The notes under the pieces are model-generated. The model ran no database searches, was not told where the DNA came from, and worked only from the letters and a program-made list of their open reading frames with translations. A stretch of 64,000 bases of DNA from Hydractinia symbiolongicarpus (taxonomy: Eukaryota > Cnidaria > Hydrozoa > Anthoathecata > Hydractiniidae): contig NC_079875.1 of NCBI RefSeq assembly GCF_029227915.1, positions 12,957,001 to 13,021,000 of the forward strand, read 5' to 3'. This document shows positions 48,431 to 59,119 of this stretch, piece by piece (position 1 is the stretch's first letter; each line of letters begins with the position of its first letter). The translations under genes and the position numbers were made by a program.

Positions 48431-48560
48431 GAAATCAATACTGCAAATTATCTTAGAGATTCTTTCCAGATTGTGTGAAAAACCTGGAAATTTAGATGAA
48501 TATAAAAAGTTATTAAGCAGAAAATTGTGTGCGAAACAAATGCTGATGAAGTGTCTTTTG
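48431..48560 (+). other. Isolated exon-like open stretch
   Basis: Between an AAAAG and a perfect donor (GTAAGTGT) the plus strand reads KSILQIILEILSRLCEKPG, then NLDEYKKLLSRKLCAKQMLM, then KCLL, an amphipathic helical composition that looks like real protein. No in-frame start or partner exon was found nearby, and the AAG acceptor lacks a good pyrimidine tract. It could be an orphan or relic exon, or chance. A 141-codon minus frame overlaps it. Confidence 0.2.
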
Positions 48561-48727
48561 GTAAGTGTCTTAAATCTGCTTAAATCGTATGTCGGTAAAT
48601 TAATGTTATAAAATAAGTAAGCTTTCGGTAAATTTAATGTTAAGCTTAATGTAGAAAAATCTGTCCGACTTTTCATGTTAACACCCACACATAGCTTACC
48701 TGATGAATGTAGTAGTTTTTAATTACC

Positions 48728-50815
48728 TAACGAATGGAGGAGTCGTTTTTTTCTCTCTAATAAACCAAGAAGGTAAGGAACGGAGGAGTTGTTCTTTGTT
48801 TATCTCTATTGAACCAAGGAGATAAGGAACGTAGGAGTTGTTTTTTTTTTTAAGGAAGTAACGAGATTGGAACGGAGAGGTTTTTTTTATTTTTCTCTAT
48901 GGGACCAAGGAGGTAAGGAACGGGTGAGTCCGTTTTGTTTTTCTTTAAGAAACTAAGGAGGTAAGAAAGGGAGGAGTAGTTTTTGTTTTTCTCTAAGAAC
49001 CAAGTAGATTGGAACGGAGATGTTGTTTTTCTTTTCCTCTATGGAACCAAGGAGGTAAGGAACGGGTGAGTCCGTTTTGTTTATCTTTAAGAAACTAAGG
49101 AGGTAAGAAATGGAGGAGTAGTTTTTGTTTATCTTTAAGAAACTAAGAAGGTAAGAAACGGAGGAGTTATTTTTGTTTATCTTTAAGAAATTAAGGAGGT
49201 AAGAAACGGAGGAGTTGTTTTTGTTTTCCTCTAAGAAACTAAGGAGGTAAGAAACGGACGAGTTGTTTTTGTTTATCTTTAAGAAACTAAGAAGGTAAGA
49301 AACGGAGGAGTTATTTTTGTTTATCTTTAAGAAACTAAGGAGGTAAGAAACGACGGAGTTGTTTTTGTTTTTCTCTAAGAAACTAAGGAGGTAAGAAACG
49401 GAGGAGTAGTTTTTGTTTATCTTTAAGAAACTAAGGAGGTAAGAAACGGAGGAGTAGTTTTTGTTTTTCTCTAAGAACCAAGTAGATTGGAACGGAGATG
49501 TTGTTTTTCTTTTTCTCTATGGAACCAAGGAGGTAAGGAACGGGTGAGTCCGTGTTGTTTATCTTTAAGAAACTAAGGAGGTAAGAAATGGAGGAGTAGT
49601 TTTTATTTATCTTTAAAAAACTAAGGAGGTAAGAAACGGAGGAGTTGTTTTTGTTTTTCTCTAAGAAACTAAGGAGGTAAGAAACGGAGGAGTAGTTTTT
49701 GTTTATCTTTAAGAAACTAAGGAGGTAAGATACGGAGGAACGGAGGAGTTGTTTTTGTTTTCCTCTAAGAAACTAAGGAGGTAAGAAACGGAGGAGTAGT
49801 TTTTGTTTATCTTTAAGAAACTATGAAGGTAAGAAACGGAGGAGTTGTTTTTGTTTTCTCTAAGAAACTAAGGAGGTAAGAAACGGAGGAGTAGTTTTTG
49901 TTTTTCTTTAAGAAACTAAGGAGGTAAGAAACGGAGGAGTTGTTTTTGTTTATCTTTAAGAAACTAAGGAGGTAAGAAATGGAGGAGTAGTTTTTGTTTT
50001 TCTTTAAGAAACTAAGGAGGTAAGAAACGGAGGAGGTGTTTTTGTTTTTCTCTAAGAAACTAAGGAGGTAAGAAACGGAGGAGTTGTTTTTGTTTTTCTC
50101 TAAGAAATTAAGGAGGTAAGAAACGGAGGAGTTGTTTTTGTTTTTCTCTAAAAAATTAAGGAGGTAAGAAACGGAGGAGTTGTTTTTGTTTTCTCTAAGA
50201 AACTAAGGAGGTAAGAAACGGACGAGTTGTTTTTGTTTTTCTCTAAGAAACTAAGGAGGTAAGAAACGGAGGAGTTGTTTTTGTTTATCTTTAAGAAACT
50301 AAGGAGGTAAGAAATGGAGGAGTAGTTTTTGTTTTTCTTTAAGAAACTAAGGAGGTATGAAACGGAGGAGTTGTTTTTGTTTTTCTCTAAGAAACTAAGG
50401 AGGTAAGAAACGGAGGAGTTGTTTTTGTTTTTCTCTAAGAAATTAAGGAGGTAAGAAACGGAGGAGTTGTTTTTGTTTTTCTCTAAAAAATTAAGGAGGT
50501 AAGAAACGGAGGAGTTGTTTTTGTTTTTCTCTAAAAAATTAAGGAGGTAAGAAACGGAGGAGTTGTTTTTGTTTTCTCTAAGAAACTAAGGAGGTAAGAA
50601 ACGGACGAGTTGTTTTTGTTTATCTTTAAGAAACTAAGGAGGTAAGAAACGGAGGAGTTGTTTTTGTTTATCTTTAAGAAACTAAGGAGGTAAGAAACGA
50701 AGGAGTTGTTTTTGTTTTTCTTCTAAGAAACTAAGGAGGTAAGAAACAGAGGAGTTGTTTTTGTTTTACTATGAGAAACTAAGGAGGTAAAGAACGGGGG
50801 AGTAGTTTTCGTTTA
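48728..50815. repeat. 48-bp satellite array, about 43 copies
   Basis: Consensus begins aaactaaggaggtaagaaac and continues ggaggagttgtttttg, ttttctctaag. Two unit types differ in the T-rich part (ttttctct versus ttatcttt). Higher-order duplication is visible: a variant unit (accaagtagattggaacgga) recurs 480 bp apart (10 units; about 48997 and 49477), and a gaaatggaggagtagttttt unit recurs 335 bp apart (7 units minus 1; 49976 and 50311). Outer copies are the most diverged. Plus frames stop in every unit; one minus frame is largely stop-free but lacks start codons. Confidence 0.95.
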
Positions 50816-53800
50816 CCCGATAATAAAGAGTCTTTTTCTAGCCTAACTGAAAAAAGATTCCGGTTCGCAATTATAAAATAGGCGTGTATTGTTTTCTTAA
50901 TTACCGAACGGAGGAGAGAATAATATTAATTTTCTTTTTTGATGTGATAAAAGAATTATATTCTCTTATTAACGTATTAATCCTGATTACACAATTTTCA
51001 TAACAATTTTTTGTTTACTGATCCCTAATAATCCGTGTTGAGGTTTTAAAAAAAGTTTTGGACGAAAAAGCTTGGTAATACGCTGCAAGGAAACATGGCC
51101 ATTTTTATGTATAGTTTGTCAAAAAACTTTTCACAATGTTTAGTTCTACAATTCAAATTACATATATGTCATATATGTTATTTTTTGCTGAGCTAATTTA
51201 AATCATCTAATTATAAATTAAGGTTCAGCGATAACTTGGCGACATCTTTGTTATTTTGTTATCAAGAACGATAAAAGAAGAAAATAGTATCAGCAGGGTT
51301 AAAAAGTTTTTCATATGGTAGAGAGACATGCAAAAGCAGTAAAGAGTAGACTTTTAATTTTAATTTATTATCTTGTTGTTGTTTGTTTGGTTTTTGCTGT
51401 TGTTGTTGTTTTGCGATGTTCCTCTTCTTGTTTTTGTTATTGTGGTGGTTTTTTTGTTGTTCTATTGTTGGTTTTGTTGTAGTGTTATTATCGTATCTTT
51501 ATTATGTTTGTTCTTGAATGTTAAGAGGTCTTCATTACGTCATGGAGATCTCTCATCATTAGGCTTAATCCACATACACTTTTTTATATAAAAGTGGTGG
51601 AAAATGGGAACTAAGGAAACCATAGATTTGTCTTTTTGCGGTAAAATATACTGGAAACATAAGCCATAAGTTTTATTTTGCGAAACTTGTAATGCGTAGG
51701 TTTTGGGTTGCAAAAAGTTGTAATGGTGAGAAGGAAACTTTAGATACGAAGACAAAATAGGGATACCTCAAACTAAGTCTAAATTTCTATTTTTATAAAA
51801 ATCAATCAAGGGGTCATCCATAAAGGACGTCAGCACCTTAGTGAAGAAAGGGTTAGGGAACAACCGAGGCAAAATCGGACATAGGGAGAGAGGGGGTTCA
51901 GCCGTGAGCAGAAATCCTGTAGAGAATTTTTTTTGCATTTCTAGTTGATTTAGTTGTCTTTTTAGAGAGAAAATAACATTATACAAGTCATTTTGATATT
52001 TACATGAGAAGCATTTTAAATAGAGAATTCTTAGTAGTTTTTTTATTGTCTAGCAAAAGGTTTTCAACCAAAAAGCTGTACTAAATATCACAATTTGCGT
52101 CCACATGGAAATAGGGAATGGGGTGTTAAAAAATAGGCAGACGAGTACGGGCGAAGGGGTTAATAAATCGGCAAAATTTTGTAGATTCTTTTTATGTATA
52201 GCCCTTAACACAGCATGGCGTGCGATAATACATGAAACGAATAACATAACATAAACCAAATGAATCGCTTTTGTCAGATATTGAGACAAGATTAACATGA
52301 TGATGTCATTAGCCACAGAACTTAATGTCTTTGATGCGACTCTGGACAGTTAAAATTGTTCTTTGCGTGTTTTGAAGCTTTATGTTCTATGCCCGTATTA
52401 CGTTAATGTAAATTAAATCGTTTCTGATTGATAGTAATTAACATGAAATAAGGAGTAATCTCACTTCGCCTCTGTAAAAATATAGAGCATTGATTTAAAG
52501 CACGAACCATTGATATTTTGCTAGGTCCCATGCTGATTTCATTCTTATTAGGCTTAGCACACAAGGATAAGCTTTTAAACACTTCATCTTAGAGGTTTTT
52601 TTACGACGTTGCTTGAGGTAGGTGACTGTAATATTTTTAGCATCTTAAAGCTTGCTTTTCGCGATAAAACAAGTGAAACTTGAGAGTTGTCCTGGAATCT
52701 TTTTATTTTATTTTCGAAAAAATTTTACCTGTTCTTGAGCTATGGTCTTCAGGTTTTAAGATATCTCAAATTATGCAAATTTATGATATATGAACTAGCT
52801 CTGAAACATGTATTTGAAGACACCAAACCGAATGGCAAAAAACATTTTTAACCCTATTTTTAACCCATTAAATACAATATCTTATTCAGAGCTAGTTCAC
52901 GATGTCATGCATAATCAGTGAAACTTCGAAGTCCAAAATCTTAGAATTAATTAGGAATTTTTAAAATATATACAAATTTCTAGACAACTTGCCTAGCTCT
53001 TTCATAAAGATATAAACTTGTTTTTCACAGGATGTAAACTCTAACAAAAAAATGCTTTTATTTCTTTGGTCATAAAAAAAAACTCTACGTTGGAGAGATA
53101 AATGCGACAGAGAGGAAAATGTTTATCAAAAAATAAGATTGTTGACATTTTATATTTTCTAATTGCATCAATATTTACAAAAACGAATTAACTAATAATA
53201 AGCCAAAAGTTAACGATTGTCAAAAATTTGATCATGTTCAATATATCTAGCAGAAACGAAGGTAGTTGATTCAGAAGATTGTTTTTTATCATAAACTTCT
53301 CGGCTTTAGTACTTAGGTGGGCTTATGATTATGATGATTTAGTTTTGCATTACTCTATTTGGTCAACAAATCGCTCATGGTTAAATTGCACTTTTCAATT
53401 TGTTTTATCTCAACACTTCTTTAATTCTTCTTTAGTTTATCGAAGTGTACTTTGTTAAATGCCTACTTAGAATAAATGTTTTTAGTCCATGATTACCTGC
53501 AGGGATTCTTGGCCTAACTTGTTTGTTTGTTTTTTGCATTTATATCAGGTATTTACATACAAATGTCTCGTAGAACCTCCTAATTAAAGCAGGTCATGGG
53601 CTAATTTTTCTCAAGAACCTTTTTAGAGGCGTTGTTTTTTAAGAGTGTGAGGGTGTAAGGGTGTAGCGCCATTTAGTAAAAGTAGGCTTTGATTTTACAA
53701 ACTATTCATTTTTGGGGTGGGTATTAAGCCAGTCATTGACGCATGGTTTGTTAAAACCGCCCTAATACGTCAATGAGCTATACGACGTATATTTTTAAAT

Positions 53801-53841
53801 GTTCACGGGAGCATTTCTTTGTTACCGTTAGTAGCAGTGTC

Positions 53842-53907
53842 ACCTCGTCCCCATAGCTTGTTCAGGCCGACCAAACATAAAAGCCTAACAAGCCTTGGGG
53901 ACAAGGT
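53842..53907. repeat. 66-bp hairpin repeat
   Basis: acctcgtccccatagcttgt (from 53842) pairs with 53887-53907 with two or three mismatches around a 24-nt loop. The cctcgtcccc / ggggac-agg ends resemble short palindromic MITE-like repeats common in animal genomes. About 280 bp upstream of the ankyrin gene ATG. Confidence 0.6.
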
Positions 53908-54187
53908 TATAACTGTGTCAATTAGGCATTTAGAATGAACTCAGTTATTGCGATAAACGACGCCTTTACTAGTAGCACTAGAAAAACCACAAAGTATCTT
54001 AAAATACAGGAAATATAAAGAAGATTACAAGCTTTTAATCCCAGATTAAGTAGGTTCTGCTGTTTTAGTATCACAAACCGGAACTAGAAAGTTGCTTCAA
54101 CTAGAACAAAAATAGGGGAAATGGCTACGATTTTCTTTAAAACATTTTTCTTATTTATTATTAATTAGAGAACTTGCAGCTACCATT

Positions 54188-55039
54188 ATGATCAAAGTAA
54201 AAGAAGCTCTGCGCAAGGTGTCTTTGTCAGGAAAAAGAAGAGATTCAGATCCTCCTCCGCAGATCATATATGAAGATAGTAAAACAGTACCACTACCAGT
54301 ATCGATATCTAACACGAAGGAGTTGTCAGGCTCTTATCCTACGTTAAACGAATTGACGGATAATCAAAATATATCTTACGAAGAAATATTAAACATTCGG
54401 AAAATTACTTCCCCTCGGAGAAAATCGGAAAACCTGATAGATTTCCTCAATCTCGATTGTAAGGGCGCTGAACTTTCGGCTCTGCTAGCAGAGAACAGTG
54501 ATAAAGAAAAAGAACCGCTTAGAAAAACTAAAAGTTATTGTGACAACCGAACGTCGGCGATACCAACACGCAGAAACTCTCTCCAGGGGTTACTATTAAA
54601 ACAGAGCAAAAGCTCTAAATTGCGGACCCGAAGGGCAAACATGACGCATTCGTACGAACCAAACAAATTACTTTCCAAAGCTATAGCAGATGGTTACGCT
54701 GATCTTGTTGTTGGCTTGCTTCAAAGTGGTCAGGTGAACATCAACAAATTAAACAGTGATGGATACGCGCCATTGCATTTAGCAGCGTTCGAAGACAAAG
54801 CTGATATAATTCGAATTTTAATAAATCATGGTGCTTTTATTGACATTTTGGATAGTACAGGTTTCTCTCCGTTAGAGGTGTCCGTAAATGAAGGCTCCTT
54901 TGAGTGCGCCCAAGTTCTTATTGAAAATGGTGCGGACCAGACTCTGATTTTGGATGGACACTTTGATAAACGGAGAAGTCGAGCCTCTTCCATGGATGAT
55001 GAATATCAAAAATATTTAAAAACAAAAGCTAGGCAATAG
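54188..55039 (+). CDS. Ankyrin-repeat protein with basic, phosphosite-rich N-terminus, 283 aa
   Basis: Single coding exon. Residues 1-155 are hydrophilic with repeated basophilic-kinase motifs: KRRDSD, PRRKSEN, TRRNSLQ and, after the repeats, RSRASSMDD, all fitting the R-R/K-x-S pattern of PKA-type sites. Residues about 158-257 form three ankyrin repeats: LLSKAIADGYADLVVGLLQS, then DGYAPLHLAAFEDKADIIRI with GA, then TGFSPLEVSVNEGSFECAQV with ENGAD. A short charged tail ends KTKARQ. No signal peptide or membrane helix, so probably a cytosolic adaptor. The layout recalls small PP1-regulator-type ankyrin proteins, but no clear RVxF docking motif is visible and I do not assign a name. An AG-ending acceptor-like site (ttaattag) about 20 bp before the ATG suggests a spliced 5' UTR exon upstream. 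Confidence 0.85.
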   Translation: MIKVKEALRKVSLSGKRRDSDPPPQIIYEDSKTVPLPVSISNTKELSGSYPTLNELTDNQNISYEEILNIRKITSPRRKSENLIDFLNLDCKGAELSALLAENSDKEKEPLRKTKSYCDNRTSAIPTRRNSLQGLLLKQSKSSKLRTRRANMTHSYEPNKLLSKAIADGYADLVVGLLQSGQVNINKLNSDGYAPLHLAAFEDKADIIRILINHGAFIDILDSTGFSPLEVSVNEGSFECAQVLIENGADQTLILDGHFDKRRSRASSMDDEYQKYLKTKARQ

Positions 55040-55874
55040 TTCTTATCTGGTAAACATGTTTTTTATGCACTCTATCTACAACAAAACATCGACAATCTAG
55101 AAAAAAATAGCCAGAATGCTGAATTGGTGTTGACAAAATTTCAATTTCTTTCTTGAATTTCTTCATTTCTTTTCGCAGTTAACTCTACCTAGCATTGATT
55201 TCGGGTTTTTCCTCTTACATAATTTGGAGTTTTTTACTTTTATATAAAAAAGCTTGTATTGAAATATCTAGGTTAGTTAATTTGCACTTTTCATTTTTAA
55301 AATTACATTTATAACGAAAGTTTTTTATTGGATTAGATATTCCTTATCCAATTTACCGAATTAAACCATACATGTGATCCAAGCTTTGCGAGACGTATAC
55401 TTCGAGGTGGCACAATGGTAACCGCTGATAGACAGGGCGTAATCAATAGGGAAAAAGTAGTGATACATCAAGATGCATGAAACACGAAGAAGGTCCATAA
55501 GTTGGTTGTTTCCTGCACAATATATTGGTACATGGTCGTCTTTTTTCATTCAGTTTCATAACATTTGGAGTGAATGTTAGCCAATATAGAGGGTTAAAAA
55601 ACAAAATTTCAATGATACAATGATAATTTAACAAGTTTGCTCTTTCCATATTAGAGTCGAGCATTTTTAAATTTGTCAAAGTTCGCCTCTTACTGTGTAC
55701 ATCAGACTTATTTTAGGATCTAAGGTTTTTTGGTTAAGTCCATAGTCTACAAAAGCATACTAATTGTTGTTAATGCCAGAATGACCATTGTACCCGCAAC
55801 TTGTTACCGTCGGGACCCCGACGTAGATCATTTCGTTGTGCACACGCGCAGGAGGATGTCACTAGGAAAATTTA

Positions 55875-55959
55875 CGAATAGCGAAAATGGTCAATGCTCT
55901 GCAGCTGTCGACCTGGCCTTCGTCTGCAGCTGCAGAACATTGACCATTTTCGCTATTCG
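55875..55959. repeat. Inverted repeat with 33-bp arms and 19-nt loop
   Basis: The left arm 55875-55907 (starts cgaatagcgaaaatggtcaa) and the right arm 55927-55959 pair with a single C/T difference; both contain ctgcag. Local GC is higher than around it. Could be a young palindromic insertion or a hairpin RNA source. The 115-codon frame across it (55730-56077) has no family signature. Confidence 0.8.
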
Positions 55960-57828
55960 GGAAAATGACGAAATAATTGTCTTTGTTCCAATGCATTTGT
56001 CAACGATTGTCGAATCTACTTGGTCATATAATGTGACAGTGACTACAACTGATTTGCAATCTTGCCCCTTTTACTGAAAACCTGTGACAACTCTTTTGCT
56101 TTTGAGGTCAATCAATTTTCCTTTTTTTTATGTTATTTTTGACTTTTCCTAAAAAGTATTAGGTTAGGACAGAGTCAATTATTGGTCCTTGGACTAAATC
56201 CTTGACAGATAGTAGTAGGACTAAAATCTTGACTAAATTTAAATTCCTTCAATTCCAATTATGGATTATATATCGTTAAAATGCAAATTACTCGAAGGTT
56301 TAAATATGACATTTGTTATGATCAAAGCAGATTTTTTTTATATTTAATGTAAATAGTCTAATATTTGATAAAATAAAGATGACAACGTTAACGTCAAATA
56401 GCAGTTGAAGCAAAGGACTGTTAAAATAACGTAAAAGATTGAATACTAAATGGGGTTCGTACTTTAGATGACAAAGTATGTTAAGTTTTAAGCAATGAAG
56501 TGTAAAGGCTTCTTTATAGTGTAAAAATCTTGAATCTGCGAGCGTTTATCCCTACGAGAATTGCCGATGAGACTGAGCCACGAAAGGTAATTCCCAGAAT
56601 TTCTCTGTTGAAGCTCAGCAGTAGGTGTTGCAGACTTAATGTTTTGACAGAACTGATAAATGAGGCGGTGTTTTTATAACACGTATTAGCAGAACGTACG
56701 AAAGATATATAAAAAAATACAAAGGACTAATATGCACTTTATATATTCATTATATTTATATATCTTATATTTTATTCCTTTTTTTAAGTTGGGAAACATA
56801 CTTTCATTAGTATATTTTTAACAATGAATTATATTGTAGCAACATCTTCATTATCGGTGTTATCTTCGGCAAGACGTCTTCATCTGTCCATTTGTCCAGT
56901 GTGAGTCTTCCTTTAAAACAAAAAATTAATTTCTCAGAATCAACAATTGTCAGATTAAGAGCACAGATTTTTCAAATATATATGAATCAAAATCCGAGAC
57001 CAAGAGTCTAAAATCTACTGAGCAACCATTATTTTTGGAGCTGCTTTGATATCACCTGCAACTAAAAATTCATGAATGTCTTTTGTGAATCTACGATAGC
57101 GAACATTATATTATTTACGTCACACTGAGCTTTTGCTTTCGCAACGGGTATGTTTTACCAAAGTTATTGCTACCTATTGCAAGCACTAAGATGCCTCAGA
57201 TCTTCAGTATTAGATGCAAGCTTTTATAAGAAGATTAAAATTCTAACCTGGCTGGTCATCTCTTTGTTATTAGCCGTATTTTGTCTGCGTCTTCAAAATG
57301 GCTGCTTTGCTGCTTTATTTCAAACCCCCGTCTGAGAAATATCATTGCTTCGTGTTAACAGGCGGACAAATTGCACGGAATACCCATGCGGAAAATATGT
57401 ACGGCTGACGATAATCTAAGGACCAACGAACCCGTGGAACTTTTCACGTGCTAATGCTAGTTATTCTTATGTCTCTATTGTTCTAAACAGCAAGCCTATT
57501 CGTTTAACCTGAAATCCCAGCCTGACGTTTTTATAAACCATTTTCTTATAAAAAAGCGTGTATTTTTGTATTTTAGTGTTTTAATGTATTTTCCCTTTTT
57601 CTTTTAGTAAGGTCCATGATGAATACCTTTTCTCCTCTGCAATAGACTGTACCAACTCCTGTCAAATCATTGGTTAAAGGAATTTGACAGACATTATTGA
57701 CAATCATTAATAAGCTCCGTTTTTTATTGTGATTTCCTATGGTATGATCATTAATAAAGTGCTACCATTTGATAGGACCTTCTACCGACAATGTAATCTT
57801 TATACCAGACAGTTAATCGGTATAGTAG

Positions 57829-58101
57829 TTAGTATTTATTCAAGAGCATAGCAACACCAGGCTCTATGATTTGCAATATTGGACAAAGTTTGTTAAAACT
57901 CGCTTGCACCAACAAGGAAATTGAAATATTCGAAATTATTTGTTCAAAAGACTCGCAATTCTTCTTGGTGCTTTTAATTTCCTCTCTCTTTGTTTCTTTT
58001 ATAATTTTTAAGCTTTTCCACCTGCTAATGTAAAATAGAAAAAAGAGGAGAAACAAGAAGGACAAAAAGCACACTACTGAATAAAATATGATGTCTATCA
58101 T
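57829..58101 (-). CDS. Possible small single-pass membrane protein, 90 aa
   Basis: Open frame starting MIDIIFYSVVCFLSFLFLLF, a strong hydrophobic segment of about 25 residues, followed by a Lys/Glu-rich segment (IKETKREEIKSTKKNCESFE). Its start is 160 bp from, and divergent to, the GPCR start. Not recognised. In AT-rich DNA Phe/Leu-rich frames arise easily, so this may be chance. Confidence 0.2.
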   Translation of the reverse strand: MIDIIFYSVVCFLSFLFLLFFLFYISRWKSLKIIKETKREEIKSTKKNCESFEQIISNISISLLVQASFNKLCPILQIIEPGVAMLLNKY

Positions 58102-58200
58102 TTGCTATTATATAACAGAAAATTGGAAAAGGTCTTTCGAATCATTTTACAATCTGGAAAATTATGTTTGAGTGGTTTAAGCTATTTGTCATTGCAATAC

Positions 58201-58209
58201 TATATAAAA
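58201..58209 (+). promoter_or_regulatory. Possible TATA box of the GPCR gene
   Basis: TATATAAAA 53 bp before the ATG at 58262, giving room for a leader of about 25-30 nt. AT-rich background weakens the case. Confidence 0.3.
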
Positions 58210-58261
58210 TCATGTGTTAAGAAGATATTAAAAAAATTATAAAAATTGCTCAAGAACGAAC

Positions 58262-59119
58262 ATGGAAGACAATATCTTCTTCATAATAATCAACACCTCA
58301 CTTGCAATTCCCTTGTTCCTACATTTATTTGGAATTTATTGTTTGTATATACAGAGAGACAGACAGGACAAGCAAAAGATATTTTTGTATTCGCTTAGTA
58401 CCTACGAGGTAATGGCATTATTAGTTTGGGATACGTGGCGTACCGTCAAGTGGATGTCATGTAGTAATGAAATGGCAGTGAACATGTTATCTGCTTTGGG
58501 TAATGGAGTTTATCTTACAACCTTTTCAATAATGTTAATAATAACATTAGATAGATTATTATGTGTTTTACTTCATATCAAATATAACTATTACATAACA
58601 AACAAAGTCGTTCGCAAAGCAATGTATGTTTGTTATGCACTTGGTGCGTTAGCTGCAATGCTTTTGATCATCGCAGATGGCAAACAAATGCAAAAAGTCG
58701 TTAGCTACACTCCGATAGCTTTGGATTGTGTTTTCATCTTAACGGCTTTTCTTTCCTATGCCGGCATTGCTTTCGTATTGAACCGTCACCGCAAAAAATT
58801 TTCCCATCAAAAAGGAAATAAGCATATTATCAAAAAACAACATGTAATTCCAGGATTTATTATTGCTTCATACATACTGTTTTATGCAACACCGAATGTG
58901 CTGTTTGCGTTTACGGGGTATTCTGGAAAGAGTAGGTATGTACTGAGCACATGCTGGGCACTTGGGGTAACATTAGATCCTTGTATTTATATATTTCTAA
59001 GTGAAAAGACAAGAAATGTTGCATTAAATATTATTAAATGCGGACGAAGGAAAAATCCAATTTCAAACGCTGAAGCTGGCAGTTCGGCACTAGTCAGTAC
59101 ATCCTTGACAACTGCCTAA
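58262..59119 (+). CDS. Rhodopsin-family (class A) G-protein-coupled receptor, single exon, 285 aa
   Basis: Seven hydrophobic segments at about residues 6-28, 40-58, 75-97, 117-138, 150-172, 194-214 and 224-248. Family marks seen: at the end of TM3 LIITLDRLLCVLLHIKY, a DRY variant (DRL); TM6 SYILFYATPNVLFAF with the conserved Pro (CWxP reduced to YATP); TM7 LDPCIYIFLS, an NPxxY variant with Asp for Asn, followed by the usual basic helix-8 region SEKTRNVALNIIKCGRRK. The TM1 Gly-Asn pair is not evident. Very short N-terminus (about 6 residues outside), no N-glycosylation sequon there, short loops. The ligand cannot be inferred. Intronless class A receptors of this divergent kind are abundant in cnidarians. 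Complete and apparently intact. Confidence 0.88.
   Translation: MEDNIFFIIINTSLAIPLFLHLFGIYCLYIQRDRQDKQKIFLYSLSTYEVMALLVWDTWRTVKWMSCSNEMAVNMLSALGNGVYLTTFSIMLIITLDRLLCVLLHIKYNYYITNKVVRKAMYVCYALGALAAMLLIIADGKQMQKVVSYTPIALDCVFILTAFLSYAGIAFVLNRHRKKFSHQKGNKHIIKKQHVIPGFIIASYILFYATPNVLFAFTGYSGKSRYVLSTCWALGVTLDPCIYIFLSEKTRNVALNIIKCGRRKNPISNAEAGSSALVSTSLTTA

Larger units (their letters stand above)
47826..54187. other. Intergenic region dominated by a 48-bp satellite
   Basis: From the Vps34 stop to the ankyrin gene. Contains a polyA signal candidate, an isolated exon-like stretch, the satellite 48728-50815, a Val/Leu low-complexity gttgtt region near 51370-51480, and a hairpin at 53842-53907. A motif ggggtcatccataaaggacg at about 51811 resembles MITE ends seen in many invertebrates, but no partner end was found. 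Confidence 0.5.
55040..58261. other. Intergenic region between ankyrin gene and GPCR
   Basis: AT-rich. Holds the perfect-looking hairpin at 55875-55959 and a weak 90-codon minus frame (57829-58101). The ggtggcacaatggtaaccgc near 55405 resembles a tRNA A box but lacks a B box. No other gene seen. Confidence 0.5.

Noticed and set aside
48263-48688. 141-codon minus-strand frame
   Set aside because: Phe/Leu/Ser/Asn-rich composition expected from AT-rich DNA; antisense to the exon-like stretch at 48431-48560.
48728-50815. Long stop-poor minus frame through the 48-bp array (16-residue repeats)
   Set aside because: No start codon within the units and one-base unit deletions break the frame; explained by the repeat.
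55400-55450. tRNA-like A box (tggcacaatgg)
   Set aside because: No B box or acceptor stem within tRNA distance.
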